Assembly (NCBI GenBank): GCA_001464125.1
Contig: LNEP01000004.1
Location: 174,540-238,539 of the forward strand
Origin: Betaproteobacteria bacterium Ga0077540
Lineage (GTDB): Bacteria; Pseudomonadota; Gammaproteobacteria; Burkholderiales; Methylophilaceae
Direction: 5' to 3'
Length of the DNA: 64,000 nucleotides
A model generated the notes under the pieces. That model saw only the letters and a list, made by a program, of their open reading frames with translations, did no database searches and was not told the DNA's origin. Numbering within the stretch: position 1 is the stretch's first letter; each line of letters starts with the position of its first letter. A program made the translations under genes and the position numbers. Shown here in pieces: positions 8,528-16,344 of this stretch.

Positions 8528-8962
8528 ATGATGCAACTTTTCTTACTTGGTGGACTCTTTTTTTGTGTAGCGTACTATTGGTATGCCATGCGTGAATCCG
8601 AACGCCGTCTAAAAAAGCTACTAGAGAGCTCAGAAGTTGCCTTGGCCAAGCCTAGCTATCGCTGTGTCAAGATTGAGACTGGGGCATCTGCATGTCAACA
8701 CGTACAAGCTCTGGTCGCCAAGCCTATTTTGGTAGACGACGCACCGAGATTACCTGTGTTGGGTTGCAATGTTGCACAATGTGATTGTAAATTTACAAGG
8801 TATGATGATAGACGCTCTGGGCAAGACCGTCGCATGGGCACCGCCGAAGCGGCCGCCAATGCAAAAATTTACGCCAACAAACGAATTCGCAGAGACCGTC
8901 GCAGAGCCTCCATACAGCACTTCCTAAAAGGTTCTACAAGCGACTATAGCCGTATTGCCTAA
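8528..8962 (+). CDS. Conserved small membrane-anchored protein of unknown function
   Basis: 144 residues, not recognised as a named family. An N-terminal hydrophobic helix (about 3-20, LFLLGGLFFCVAYYWYA) is followed by a charged stretch. The second half has a Cys cluster and basic repeat: CNVAQCDCKFTRYDDRRSG, then QDRRMG and later RRDRRRAS. The CxC plus YDDRRxxxDRR pattern looks conserved rather than random and could bind metal or RNA, but no function can be assigned. It lies 72 bp after trmL on the same strand. Confidence 0.7.
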   Translation: MMQLFLLGGLFFCVAYYWYAMRESERRLKKLLESSEVALAKPSYRCVKIETGASACQHVQALVAKPILVDDAPRLPVLGCNVAQCDCKFTRYDDRRSGQDRRMGTAEAAANAKIYANKRIRRDRRRASIQHFLKGSTSDYSRIA

Positions 8963-9005
8963 GGTTGCATTCATACGGTGCTGCCAACCAACACCGTATT
9001 AGCGT

Positions 9006-9998
9006 TTAAATACTTTCCGGCTTTTGCTCACGCCCCAGCAAGTCCATCACTGCATCCCGGGCTGATTTTCCATGCGTAAGCGCTTGATTCACTTCATAGG
9101 TGATAGGCATATCCACCCCAATCTGCTCAGCTCTGCGCATCACTTCGCGCGCAGTATTTACGCCTTCGGCCACATGACCTAACCCTTTTAATATTTCTTC
9201 CAGCGCTTTGCCAGTGGCTAGTTGCAAGCCAACTTCACGGTTTCTAGAGTACTGTCCGGTACAGGTTAAAATCAAATCCCCTGCTCCCGCCAAACCCATA
9301 AAGGTCTCTGTCTTCGCCCCTAACGCCACACCAAAACGGGTGATTTCAGCCAAGCCACGTGTAATCATGGCTGCACGAGCATTGTTACCAAAACCCATGC
9401 CGTCGGAAATCCCAGCGGCAATCGCCATCACGTTTTTAACTGCCCCGCCTACAGAAACACCGACCACATCGGTACTGTTATAAACGCGCAAACAACCACC
9501 ATGTATCACATTGGCTGCGTATTGAGCAAACTCTGCATCATTTGCAGCCAGCGTCACCGCGGTAGGCAAACCACGCACCAACTCTGCAGCAAAACTTGGC
9601 CCAGATAACACACCCCATTGGCGGTCATGGCCTAATTCTTCTTGTGCCACTTCAAATGGCAACTTTGCAGTTTGTGGTTCTAGCCCTTTATGCGCCCAAA
9701 TGATGGGTTGGGTTGAATTGAGTTGTAATAAATCTTTGAGAATTTGGCGAAAGCCGGCAGTGGGCACCACCGATAAGATCATATCCGCGCCATCAATGGC
9801 TGCGGCCAGACTGTCTTCTACTTGTAAACGGTCATTAAATCTAAAATCACCCAAATAAAGTGGGTTTGCCCGCGCTTTGCGCATGCCGGAGACATGGCCA
9901 GAATTGCGAGCCCACAAAGTGACCTCATGTTGTTGACTGATGTGCATCGCGAGTGCAGTACCCCATGCACCAGCCCCTAGTACCGCAACCTTAGTCAT
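9006..9998 (-). CDS. gpsA: NAD(P)-dependent glycerol-3-phosphate dehydrogenase
   Basis: 330 residues from the ATG at 9996-9998; a GTG three codons upstream is also open. The Rossmann motif VAVLGAGAWGTALA at the N-terminus is diagnostic, followed by VLSGPSFAAE, the catalytic Lys segment GGAVKNVMAIAAG, and ITRGLAEITRFG with GLAGAGDLILTC. The enzyme reduces dihydroxyacetone phosphate to sn-glycerol 3-phosphate for phospholipid synthesis in the cytosol. It is the last gene of the yibN-grxC-secB-gpsA block known from many proteobacteria; here an SH3-domain gene is inserted between secB and gpsA. Confidence 0.95.
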   Translation of the reverse strand: MTKVAVLGAGAWGTALAMHISQQHEVTLWARNSGHVSGMRKARANPLYLGDFRFNDRLQVEDSLAAAIDGADMILSVVPTAGFRQILKDLLQLNSTQPIIWAHKGLEPQTAKLPFEVAQEELGHDRQWGVLSGPSFAAELVRGLPTAVTLAANDAEFAQYAANVIHGGCLRVYNSTDVVGVSVGGAVKNVMAIAAGISDGMGFGNNARAAMITRGLAEITRFGVALGAKTETFMGLAGAGDLILTCTGQYSRNREVGLQLATGKALEEILKGLGHVAEGVNTAREVMRRAEQIGVDMPITYEVNQALTHGKSARDAVMDLLGREQKPESI

Positions 9999-10060
9999 GG
10001 ATAACACTCACTGAATTGTTACTGAAAAACGGAGCTGTTGTGTGCATACTCAGCCTTGAA

Positions 10061-10528
10061 TCAAATGCCCCATAGCGCACTGCTGCGCACAAACCCTGAC
10101 AAACCATCTCGATGTTTGACCTTGATCCAGCCGCTTTTAGCGGTGGTGGAAAGTACTTCTACTACGACATCTTTTTCAAAGGTGGCGACCAGTGCCGCAC
10201 TCTCTTCTTCCGCTTGCTTGAGTTCTGCTTTGTCACTCACAATAAGCGCCATCCGTTTGTTGCTTAATTGTTTACTTTGCACCCAGCTCAAGGTGCCAAA
10301 ATGGTCGCGGATTTTAATCCACTCACCCAAATTCACAATCACCTCTACTGGATAACCACTGCCAATGAGATGTAGCTTTTTGGCTTCGACTGATGGCGCA
10401 TCATATAAGATGGCTTTGCTGGCAGCAACCGAACGAAACTCCAACGCATGCCCAGCGCAAGCCATCAGCAAGCCCAGAGAAACTAGGCCCACTTGGATGG
10501 CGTAAATTAATTTAGTTTGCTTGCGCAT
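10061..10528 (-). CDS. Exported SH3-domain protein
   Basis: 155 residues from the ATG at 10526-10528, which gives a signal peptide ([22 protein letters not shown]...GHA before LEFRS). The frame is open to 10564. Two bacterial SH3-like repeats follow: about 27-80 (SKAILYDAP...[19 protein letters not shown]) and about 100-155 ([32 protein letters not shown]). Such tandem SH3 domains (YgiM/SH3_4 type) bind cell-wall peptides or act as periplasmic adaptors. The start overlaps the secB stop by 17 nt, so it is translated within the secB operon. Function otherwise unknown. Confidence 0.8.
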   Translation of the reverse strand: MRKQTKLIYAIQVGLVSLGLLMACAGHALEFRSVAASKAILYDAPSVEAKKLHLIGSGYPVEVIVNLGEWIKIRDHFGTLSWVQSKQLSNKRMALIVSDKAELKQAEEESAALVATFEKDVVVEVLSTTAKSGWIKVKHRDGLSGFVRSSALWGI

Positions 10529-10982
10529 CTGGCGCTTGTTTTTGTTGCATATACAATGCTTCAAAATTAATCGGATTCAGCAATACCGGTGCAAAGCCAG
10601 CGCGTGTCACCATATCGGAAACAGCCTCACGTGCGTAAGGGAACAGAATATTAGGGCATGCGACCGCTAACACTGGCTCCAGATTTTCTTCTGGCATGTT
10701 GCGGATAACAAAAATACCCGCTTGGGCTACTTCTACTAAAAAGGCCGTTTTATCACCTACTTTAGCAGTCACGGTGACTTTGATAGATACATCAAAAATA
10801 CCTTCTTCTAATTTTTGCGCGGCATTAGCCAGTTCAACGCTCACTTGTGGCGCTGTGCGGTCTGTAAAAATCTGTGGTGCATTGGGCACCTCGATGGATG
10901 CGTCTTTGATATACAGCTTTTCAATCCCAAACGCTGGTTGATCATTGATTGCCGCTTGGTTTGCGTTGTCTTCTTTTGCCAT
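10512..10982 (-). CDS. secB: Protein-export chaperone SecB
   Basis: 156 residues from the ATG at 10980-10982, preceded by CAGGAA. Signatures: [31 protein letters not shown], and [16 protein letters not shown], all typical of SecB; the tail is hydrophilic. SecB is a tetrameric cytosolic chaperone that keeps precursors unfolded and hands them to SecA. The neighbours grxC and a rhodanese upstream and gpsA downstream reproduce the classic order. A 10-bp inverted repeat lies in its leader. Confidence 0.96.
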   Translation of the reverse strand: MAKEDNANQAAINDQPAFGIEKLYIKDASIEVPNAPQIFTDRTAPQVSVELANAAQKLEEGIFDVSIKVTVTAKVGDKTAFLVEVAQAGIFVIRNMPEENLEPVLAVACPNILFPYAREAVSDMVTRAGFAPVLLNPINFEALYMQQKQAPDAQAN

Positions 10983-11002
10983 GTCTATTCCTGAGGTTAA
11001 AT

Positions 11003-11024
11003 GCTTGAGATGCACATCTCAAGC
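11003..11024 (-). promoter_or_regulatory. 10-bp-arm inverted repeat in the secB leader
   Basis: GCTTGAGATG-CA-CATCTCAAGC is a perfect inverted repeat with a 2-nt centre, ending 21 nt upstream of the secB start codon. No T-run follows on the minus strand. The tiny loop argues against a simple RNA hairpin and is more like a dimeric protein operator, though it could also act as an mRNA element between grxC and secB. Confidence 0.4.
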
Positions 11025-11115
11025 TGAGTTCTTCATTGGATTACAAAAATTGATGCGTAACTAAATAAAAGTGTGCCGTATTTTAACGTTTAATCTATGA
11101 CAAAACTATTAAAAT

Positions 11116-11373
11116 TTAAGCAGTTAATAAGGGATCCAAGCCCCCGGCCAAATCCAATGCGCGCAAATCATCAAAGCCGCCAATATGACGCTCATCGATA
11201 TAAATCTGCGGCACGGTGCGGCGACCGGTCTTCTCCATCATTTCCTGCTTACGCTCTGGCTGCAAATCAATGCGGATTTTCTCAATCTCTTCTACGCCTT
11301 TACTACGTAGCAAACGCTCTGCATTGATGCAATAGGGGCAAACTGCACTGGTGTACATTAAAATCTTCGGCAT
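11116..11373 (-). CDS. grxC: Glutaredoxin 3
   Basis: 85 residues, normal for GrxC. The active site AVCPYCINAERLL has the Cys-Pro-Tyr-Cys pair; the cis-Pro segment RRTVPQIYIDERHIGGFDDL binds glutathione. It is a cytosolic glutathione-dependent thiol-disulfide oxidoreductase that can serve ribonucleotide reductase and protein deglutathionylation. It lies 23 bp after the rhodanese gene, in the same operon direction as secB. Confidence 0.95.
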   Translation of the reverse strand: MPKILMYTSAVCPYCINAERLLRSKGVEEIEKIRIDLQPERKQEMMEKTGRRTVPQIYIDERHIGGFDDLRALDLAGGLDPLLTA

Positions 11374-11396
11374 ACTTAACTATCTCAATCGGGGAA

Positions 11397-11813
11397 TTAA
11401 ACGGTTTTGACGACAGGCAATTTAGCTTCTTGCCAAGCAACCAGCCCACCTTGCAATTGATGCAGCTTGGTAAACTGCTGGGCACGCAAGATAGTACAAG
11501 CCGTTTTTGCTCGCATGCCTTTTTGACAATGCACCAGCACTGGCTTCTCTTTAAATTTTTCAATTTCCTTGAGTCGATTGGGTAGCTCAGCCAACGGAAT
11601 ATGTTTAGCACCTTGAATATGCCCAGCCTCAAACTCGGCAGCATCTCGCACATCTAAAACCAGCGGTTTGTTACGGCTCATCAACATCACGGCTTCTGTG
11701 GGAGAAATATTTGCCACGCCCGCAGCGCCGCGATTGAGCATGGGCCACAATAAAGTGATGCCGGAACCAATTGCCAGACCAATGAGCAATGCGTTTTCTT
11801 TAATAAAATCCAA
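11397..11813 (-). CDS. yibN: Membrane-anchored rhodanese (YibN-like)
   Basis: I chose the TTG at 11811-11813 (138 residues, LDFIKENALLIGLAIGSG...), because it gives the usual YibN length and an N-terminal helix and has GGAAG upstream. An ATG at 11894 would add 27 residues that do not look family-like. The rhodanese domain has LVLDVRDAAEFEAGHIQGA and the active Cys in VHCQKGMRA. Role: sulfur transfer or membrane-bound thiol chemistry; the exact substrate is unknown for the family. It is the first gene of the rhodanese-grxC-secB-gpsA block. Confidence 0.85.
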   Translation of the reverse strand: MDFIKENALLIGLAIGSGITLLWPMLNRGAAGVANISPTEAVMLMSRNKPLVLDVRDAAEFEAGHIQGAKHIPLAELPNRLKEIEKFKEKPVLVHCQKGMRAKTACTILRAQQFTKLHQLQGGLVAWQEAKLPVVKTV

Positions 11814-11959
11814 TCTGCTTCCTTTACGAGAGTTTAAACGACATATGGTGGCAATCAGCACCTTTTCAAGGAAAATTCGCCAATCTACCAGCATATATTA
11901 TGCGGATGACACAGCTAGCCATTATAATAGAAACGAACCGTTACAGATGAGATTACCGC

Positions 11960-13504
11960 ATGCAAACCACGCCCGTGATATTACTGATTTTGGATGGCTT
12001 TGGTCATAGTGAGCAATGGGAAAACAACGCAGTTGCACAGGCCAATACGCCAAACTTAGACGCATTGAAACAAACATTTCCCAATACTTTCATCAATGCG
12101 TCGGAGCATTATGTTGGGTTACCCGATGGTCAAATGGGCAATTCAGAAGTGGGCCATCTTAATATCGGTGCGGGCCGCATTGTATTTCAAGATTTTGAAC
12201 GCATTAACAATAGCATCAGTAGCGGCGAATTCTTTCAGTTGCCTGCACTGGTCAACGCAATCAACACACTTAAAGCGCAAGACAAGGCCTTACATATTTT
12301 TGGGCTACTGTCCGATGGTGGTGTACACAGCCATCAAAGCCATATTCACGCCATGCTGGACATGGCAGCCCAACACGGGCTTAACAAGGTCTATGTGCAT
12401 GCATTTTTAGATGGTCGTGATACGCCGCCCGTGAGCGCAAAACCCTACCTAGCCGCTTTAGAAGCGCATATCCAATCGATTGGGATGGGTAGGATTGCCT
12501 CCATTAGTGGTCGTTTTTACAGCATGGACAGAGACAAACGCTGGGAACGTGTCTCCCCCGCTTACCATATGCTGGTAGAGGGTGAGGCCGAATTTACAGC
12601 CGCGAGTGCGTTGGAGGCATTAGAACAAGCGTATGCGCGCGGCGAGACCGATGAGTTTGTTAAATGCACAGTGATTCATGACGCCAATCAACCCGCCATT
12701 ACCATGCAAGATGGTGATTGTGTGGTGTACATGAATTTTAGAAGTGACCGCGCGCGTCAAATGACAGATGCATTACTCAACCCTAACTTCAGTGGGTTTG
12801 CGCGTAAGCGTGTACCGTCACTTTCACACTACTTTACTCTGACACAATATGATCAGAACCAAACCAAAGCAGAACCTATTTTTGCCCCCTTTAGTGTGCC
12901 CAACACGTTTGGCGAATACGTGTCGCAGCTAGGCTTGAATCAACTACGCATTGCCGAAACAGAAAAATACCCACATGTGACTTTTTTCTTTAATGGTGGG
13001 GAAGAGACGGTATACAAAGGGGAGGACCGCATCATGGTTGCATCTCCCAAAGTGGCTACCTATGATTTACAACCAGAAATGAGTGCGCCAGAAGTGACAG
13101 ACAAACTGGTGGAAGCCATTTTATCTAAGCGCTATCAGGCCGTGATTTGTAATTATGCCAATGGTGATATGGTGGGCCATACCGGCAACCTGCAAGCCGC
13201 CATCAAGGCAGTAGAAACGCTCGATGCCTGCTTAGGTCGTGTGGTGGCTGCGGCACAAGCCACAGGCGCGGAAGTGATTATCACAGCTGACCACGGCAAT
13301 GCAGAGATGATGTATGACCCCACTGCACATCAAGCACATACCCAGCACACCACCAATCTGGTGCCTTTGATTTACGTGGGTCGCCCAGCATCACTCTCCA
13401 GTTCTGGCGCGCTCTCTGATATTGCCCCGACGTTATTACAGCTGATGGGCATTCCGCAACCAAAAGAAATGACAGGCAAAAGTCTAGTGCATTTTAATGC
13501 GTAA
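11960..13504 (+). CDS. gpmI: Cofactor-independent phosphoglycerate mutase
   Basis: 514 residues, full length. Alkaline-phosphatase-superfamily metal site: N-terminal LLILDGFGHSE, nucleophile Ser in QMGNSEVGHLNIGAGR, then FLDGRDTPP, YMNFRSDRARQ, and the C-terminal metal ligands in NYANGDMVGHTG and ITADHGNAE. The enzyme interconverts 2- and 3-phosphoglycerate using manganese. It diverges from the rhodanese gene and is followed after 14 bp by the envC-like gene, the same pair as in Escherichia coli. Confidence 0.96.
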   Translation: MQTTPVILLILDGFGHSEQWENNAVAQANTPNLDALKQTFPNTFINASEHYVGLPDGQMGNSEVGHLNIGAGRIVFQDFERINNSISSGEFFQLPALVNAINTLKAQDKALHIFGLLSDGGVHSHQSHIHAMLDMAAQHGLNKVYVHAFLDGRDTPPVSAKPYLAALEAHIQSIGMGRIASISGRFYSMDRDKRWERVSPAYHMLVEGEAEFTAASALEALEQAYARGETDEFVKCTVIHDANQPAITMQDGDCVVYMNFRSDRARQMTDALLNPNFSGFARKRVPSLSHYFTLTQYDQNQTKAEPIFAPFSVPNTFGEYVSQLGLNQLRIAETEKYPHVTFFFNGGEETVYKGEDRIMVASPKVATYDLQPEMSAPEVTDKLVEAILSKRYQAVICNYANGDMVGHTGNLQAAIKAVETLDACLGRVVAAAQATGAEVIITADHGNAEMMYDPTAHQAHTQHTTNLVPLIYVGRPASLSSSGALSDIAPTLLQLMGIPQPKEMTGKSLVHFNA

Positions 13505-13518
13505 GGCATCCATCACGC

Positions 13519-14790
13519 ATGCGCCTCAAACGCTTATTTAGATATGCTTGGCTGTTGCTGGGATTGCTTGCAACTAATGTTGCAATTGCAGCCAAGCAAG
13601 AGGATGCAGCCAAAGCCGATTTAAAAGACGTTCACAAAAAAATTGAGCATCTAAAAAAAGAGTTAGATGCCTCGACCGATGCGCATAAAGATGCTGCCGA
13701 TGCACTGAAAGCATCTGAAACAGCCATTAGCAAGGCCCAAAAAAAGTTGCACGAAATCAACCTTAAGCAGCAGCAAAATAATGTAGCGCTTACGCGACTA
13801 AAACAACAATCACTCAAGATTGGTGACTCTTTAAACCAACAGCAGCAGCAACTCAGCAAACTACTCTATCAGCAATATGTGCATGGTAACCAAAGTTATA
13901 CGCAACTCATGTTGGAAAATAAAGACCCAAGCAATATAGCCCGAGATTTAAAGTATTTTGCGTATATAGCCAAAGCACGCAGTGAATTGATTGCAGACAT
14001 GCAAGGCAACTTGAATAAAATAGAAACACTCAATGAAGAGACTGCTTCTAAATTAGCTGAAGTGGCTAAGCTTAAAGCCAAACAAGAAGAAGAAAGAAAA
14101 GCACTGCTTAAACAAAAGCAAGAAAAAGCGAAAGTGGTGAAATCACTTTCACAAAAAATTGCAGCGCAACGTCATGAAATTAACAAGCTTAAACGTGACG
14201 AAAAAAATCTGTCTAGTCTTGTCACTCGATTAGCCAAAGCTGCTGCAGACAAAAAGAAGAAACGTTTAGCGCAGCAAAAAGCTAAACCCAAACCAAAAAA
14301 ACAAACATCGCAGCCTCGAGCAACTAAACAGCCGGATAACCAAGTGATTGCCAGAAATGACACGTTGCCGGACAACGATGTCGACGGCATACGTTTTGCC
14401 AGCTTACGTGGCAAATTACGTTTGCCGGTACGTGGTGAGGTGAGCAATCGGTTTGGGGCTTTGCGCGCCGATACGGGTGTGAGTTGGAAAGGCTTATTTA
14501 TTAAAGCTGGTGAAGGCAATGCCGTAAAATCAATTGCGAGTGGTCAGGTAGTGTTTGCAGACTGGATGCGCGGCTTTGGCAACCTGATTATTGTGGACCA
14601 CGGCAGCGGCTACATGAGTTTATATGGCAACAACCAAGCACTGCTAAAAAATGTGGGGGACAACGTCAGCGGTGGCGACACCATTGCCGCTGTGGGCAAT
14701 AGCGGAGGCAACGAGAGTAACGGCCTGTACTATGAACTACGCAAAAATAGCGTACCATTCGACCCACTCAGCTGGAGCAGTTTGCGTTAA
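13519..14790 (+). CDS. envC: EnvC-like murein hydrolase activator (coiled coil plus degenerate LytM)
   Basis: 423 residues. Signal peptide (about 1-24), a long Lys/Gln-rich coiled coil (about 30-245), a basic linker, then a LytM/M23 domain (about 300-423). Active M23 peptidases need an H-x(3)-D and an HxH; here the corresponding places read VSWKGLFIKAG and LYYELRKN, so the zinc ligands are missing, as in EnvC. EnvC does not cut peptidoglycan but activates amidases at the division septum. The gpmI-envC pair matches other proteobacteria. Base composition is more A-rich in the coiled-coil part. Confidence 0.88.
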   Translation: MRLKRLFRYAWLLLGLLATNVAIAAKQEDAAKADLKDVHKKIEHLKKELDASTDAHKDAADALKASETAISKAQKKLHEINLKQQQNNVALTRLKQQSLKIGDSLNQQQQQLSKLLYQQYVHGNQSYTQLMLENKDPSNIARDLKYFAYIAKARSELIADMQGNLNKIETLNEETASKLAEVAKLKAKQEEERKALLKQKQEKAKVVKSLSQKIAAQRHEINKLKRDEKNLSSLVTRLAKAAADKKKKRLAQQKAKPKPKKQTSQPRATKQPDNQVIARNDTLPDNDVDGIRFASLRGKLRLPVRGEVSNRFGALRADTGVSWKGLFIKAGEGNAVKSIASGQVVFADWMRGFGNLIIVDHGSGYMSLYGNNQALLKNVGDNVSGGDTIAAVGNSGGNESNGLYYELRKNSVPFDPLSWSSLR

Positions 14791-14843
14791 CACTGCTGAC
14801 TAGGCATGACACATGTAGTGTTAGCCTTGCAAAATACCCCAAA

Positions 14844-14874
14844 AAAAAGCGCACCTGAATAAGGTGCGCTTTTT
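14844..14874. terminator. Bidirectional rho-independent terminator
   Basis: Perfect 9-bp stem AGCGCACCT / AGGTGCGCT with loop GAATA, flanked by an A-run on the left and a T-run on the right. It lies between the convergent envC-like gene and the lipoprotein gene and can end both transcripts. Confidence 0.9.
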
Positions 14875-14898
14875 ATTTGCCTGATGGCAATATAAAAC

Positions 14899-15195
14899 TT
14901 AGCTACCTTCAGCTGGTGCATCAGCTGGGGCTGCCTCTGCAGGTGCTGGCTCAACCGGCGCAGCTAACTCTTCTGGGCTCAAGGTAATACCTGGCACGCG
15001 CTCTTCTGCTGTTGGCTCATAACCGCCCGCTGTCGGCGCTGGTGCTGGCTCTGCCGCTGGCGCTGCTTCAGCTGCTGGTGCTGTCTCTGCGGCCGGAGCC
15101 TCAACTGCAGGCGCTTCTTCTGCCTTCTCGCCACAAGCAGTGAGTAAAAGCGTAGCCAAAAGTGCAGACATTAATAGTGATGATGTGAATTTCAT
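14899..15195 (-). CDS. Small Ala/Pro/Glu-rich lipoprotein
   Basis: 98 residues. Lipoprotein signal with lipobox LLTAC (Cys about 21). The mature part is low complexity, built from repeated (A/V)EAPA-type units, with a short ordered-looking core GGYEPTAEERVPGITLSPEEL. It is very acidic and probably an extended outer-membrane or periplasmic linker-like lipoprotein. A GGAGG lies just before the ATG. No family is recognised; the low-complexity sequence gives little ground for one. Confidence 0.75.
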   Translation of the reverse strand: MKFTSSLLMSALLATLLLTACGEKAEEAPAVEAPAAETAPAAEAAPAAEPAPAPTAGGYEPTAEERVPGITLSPEELAAPVEPAPAEAAPADAPAEGS

Positions 15196-15322
15196 AAACC
15201 CTCCAAAATAATAATAATTACTAATGTTTATTTGTATTACAAATACATAACTAAACTAGTTAGCGCAATCACACAATATAACCTTAACAAAAACCAGCAC
15301 AAATGAAAAGACATCTTGGCAA

Positions 15323-15715
15323 TCAAGCAGTTGCATTTAAGCTTTGCTGAAAATTACGTGCAATCATAGCACCTGTTGCATAAGCTTGAAGTTCATATTG
15401 ACTGCGATGATACCCGAAGCGACATGACCATAGATAACTAAACACGGTCATACCATGCAAAAATTGTGACACATGTACAAGCTCGTGCCCTAACAAAGCA
15501 ACACCTTGCTGCGTGTTGGCTTGATACGCGCCAGCGCGTATATAAACGCGATGTCCTAATACGACCGCGCACATGTTGCGCCTTAACCAGAAAGGCACAT
15601 ATCCATCCACAATTCTGGCTTGGTCAATCACTTGTGTTGCAAAATAAGGCTTAAATTGTGCGCGTTCAGATGCACTTAAAGGCCGCCCTTGCTTAAATGT
15701 AGGCGCTAAGATCAT
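15323..15715 (-). CDS. DUF4157-type zinc metallopeptidase-like protein
   Basis: 130 residues. The motif GVALLGHELVHVSQF has the HExxH zinc-binding signature, and the surrounding pattern (RVYIRAGAYQ..., then YELQAYATGA with a possible third ligand Glu) is that of the DUF4157 (eCIS core) family. No signal peptide is visible, and the protein is short for a complete protease. No eCIS genes are nearby, so a role in an injection system is not supported. The ATG overlaps the stop of the YjbQ gene (ATGA), so the two are co-translated. Confidence 0.75.
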   Translation of the reverse strand: MILAPTFKQGRPLSASERAQFKPYFATQVIDQARIVDGYVPFWLRRNMCAVVLGHRVYIRAGAYQANTQQGVALLGHELVHVSQFLHGMTVFSYLWSCRFGYHRSQYELQAYATGAMIARNFQQSLNATA

Positions 15716-16131
15716 TCACCAATCATATGCATTAGAATTCGGCGTGTGGCTGATAAGTGGCGGTGCTCAAACAAAAAAATACCTTGCCACTGGCCCAATG
15801 CTAACTTGCCTTCAATCAGTGGAATCGACAGACTGGTTTGCGTGAGCGCAGCGCGCACATGCGCAGGCATATCATCTGGCCCCTCCACTGTATGGATAAA
15901 CAAATCATCGCCATCTGGCACTAGGCGATTAAAAAAAGCTTCCATATCGACGAGCACATCGCTATCGTAATTCTCATTAATCAACAAGCTGGCTGAAGTA
16001 TGCTGAATATATAGCGTCAGCAGGCCGGTAGATACCCCTTGTGTATTTGCCCATTGCAATACTTGCGGGGTGATATCGTATAACTTTCGACCCAGCGCTT
16101 TGACTTGCAATACTTGTGTCATTTGTTGCAT
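15712..16131 (-). CDS. yjbQ: YjbQ family protein (UPF0047)
   Basis: 139 residues. Family hallmarks: LTLYIQHTSASLLINENYDSDV, the central LVPDGDDLFIHTVEGPDDMPAHVRAAL, and the C-terminal LGQWQGIFLFEHRH. Conserved His and Asp residues line a putative active site. Members have shown weak thiamine phosphate synthase activity, but the physiological role is unclear. It is followed by, and overlaps, the DUF4157 gene. The start could be the second Met (three codons in). Confidence 0.9.
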   Translation of the reverse strand: MQQMTQVLQVKALGRKLYDITPQVLQWANTQGVSTGLLTLYIQHTSASLLINENYDSDVLVDMEAFFNRLVPDGDDLFIHTVEGPDDMPAHVRAALTQTSLSIPLIEGKLALGQWQGIFLFEHRHLSATRRILMHMIGE

Positions 16132-16344
16132 ATAAACTTATCCAAACCATTATTAATGAGAGTATTTTAGAGGATTTTTCGATTGCAAATAAAAACGATT
16201 ACTGCATGAGGTAGAATAAAAATAGAGAATGCTTCACGATGCATGCTATCAAAGGGATATCCACTTAGATATTGGTGTGCATACAATACTCGCACTCTAC
16301 ATAACATCAATAAAAATAAGTAGCACCTTGAGGAGCAGTGATTC

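Noticed and set aside
15323..15715. Contractile injection system (eCIS) component, from the DUF4157 similarity
   Set aside because: No sheath, tube, baseplate or ATPase genes are nearby; DUF4157 alone is widespread.
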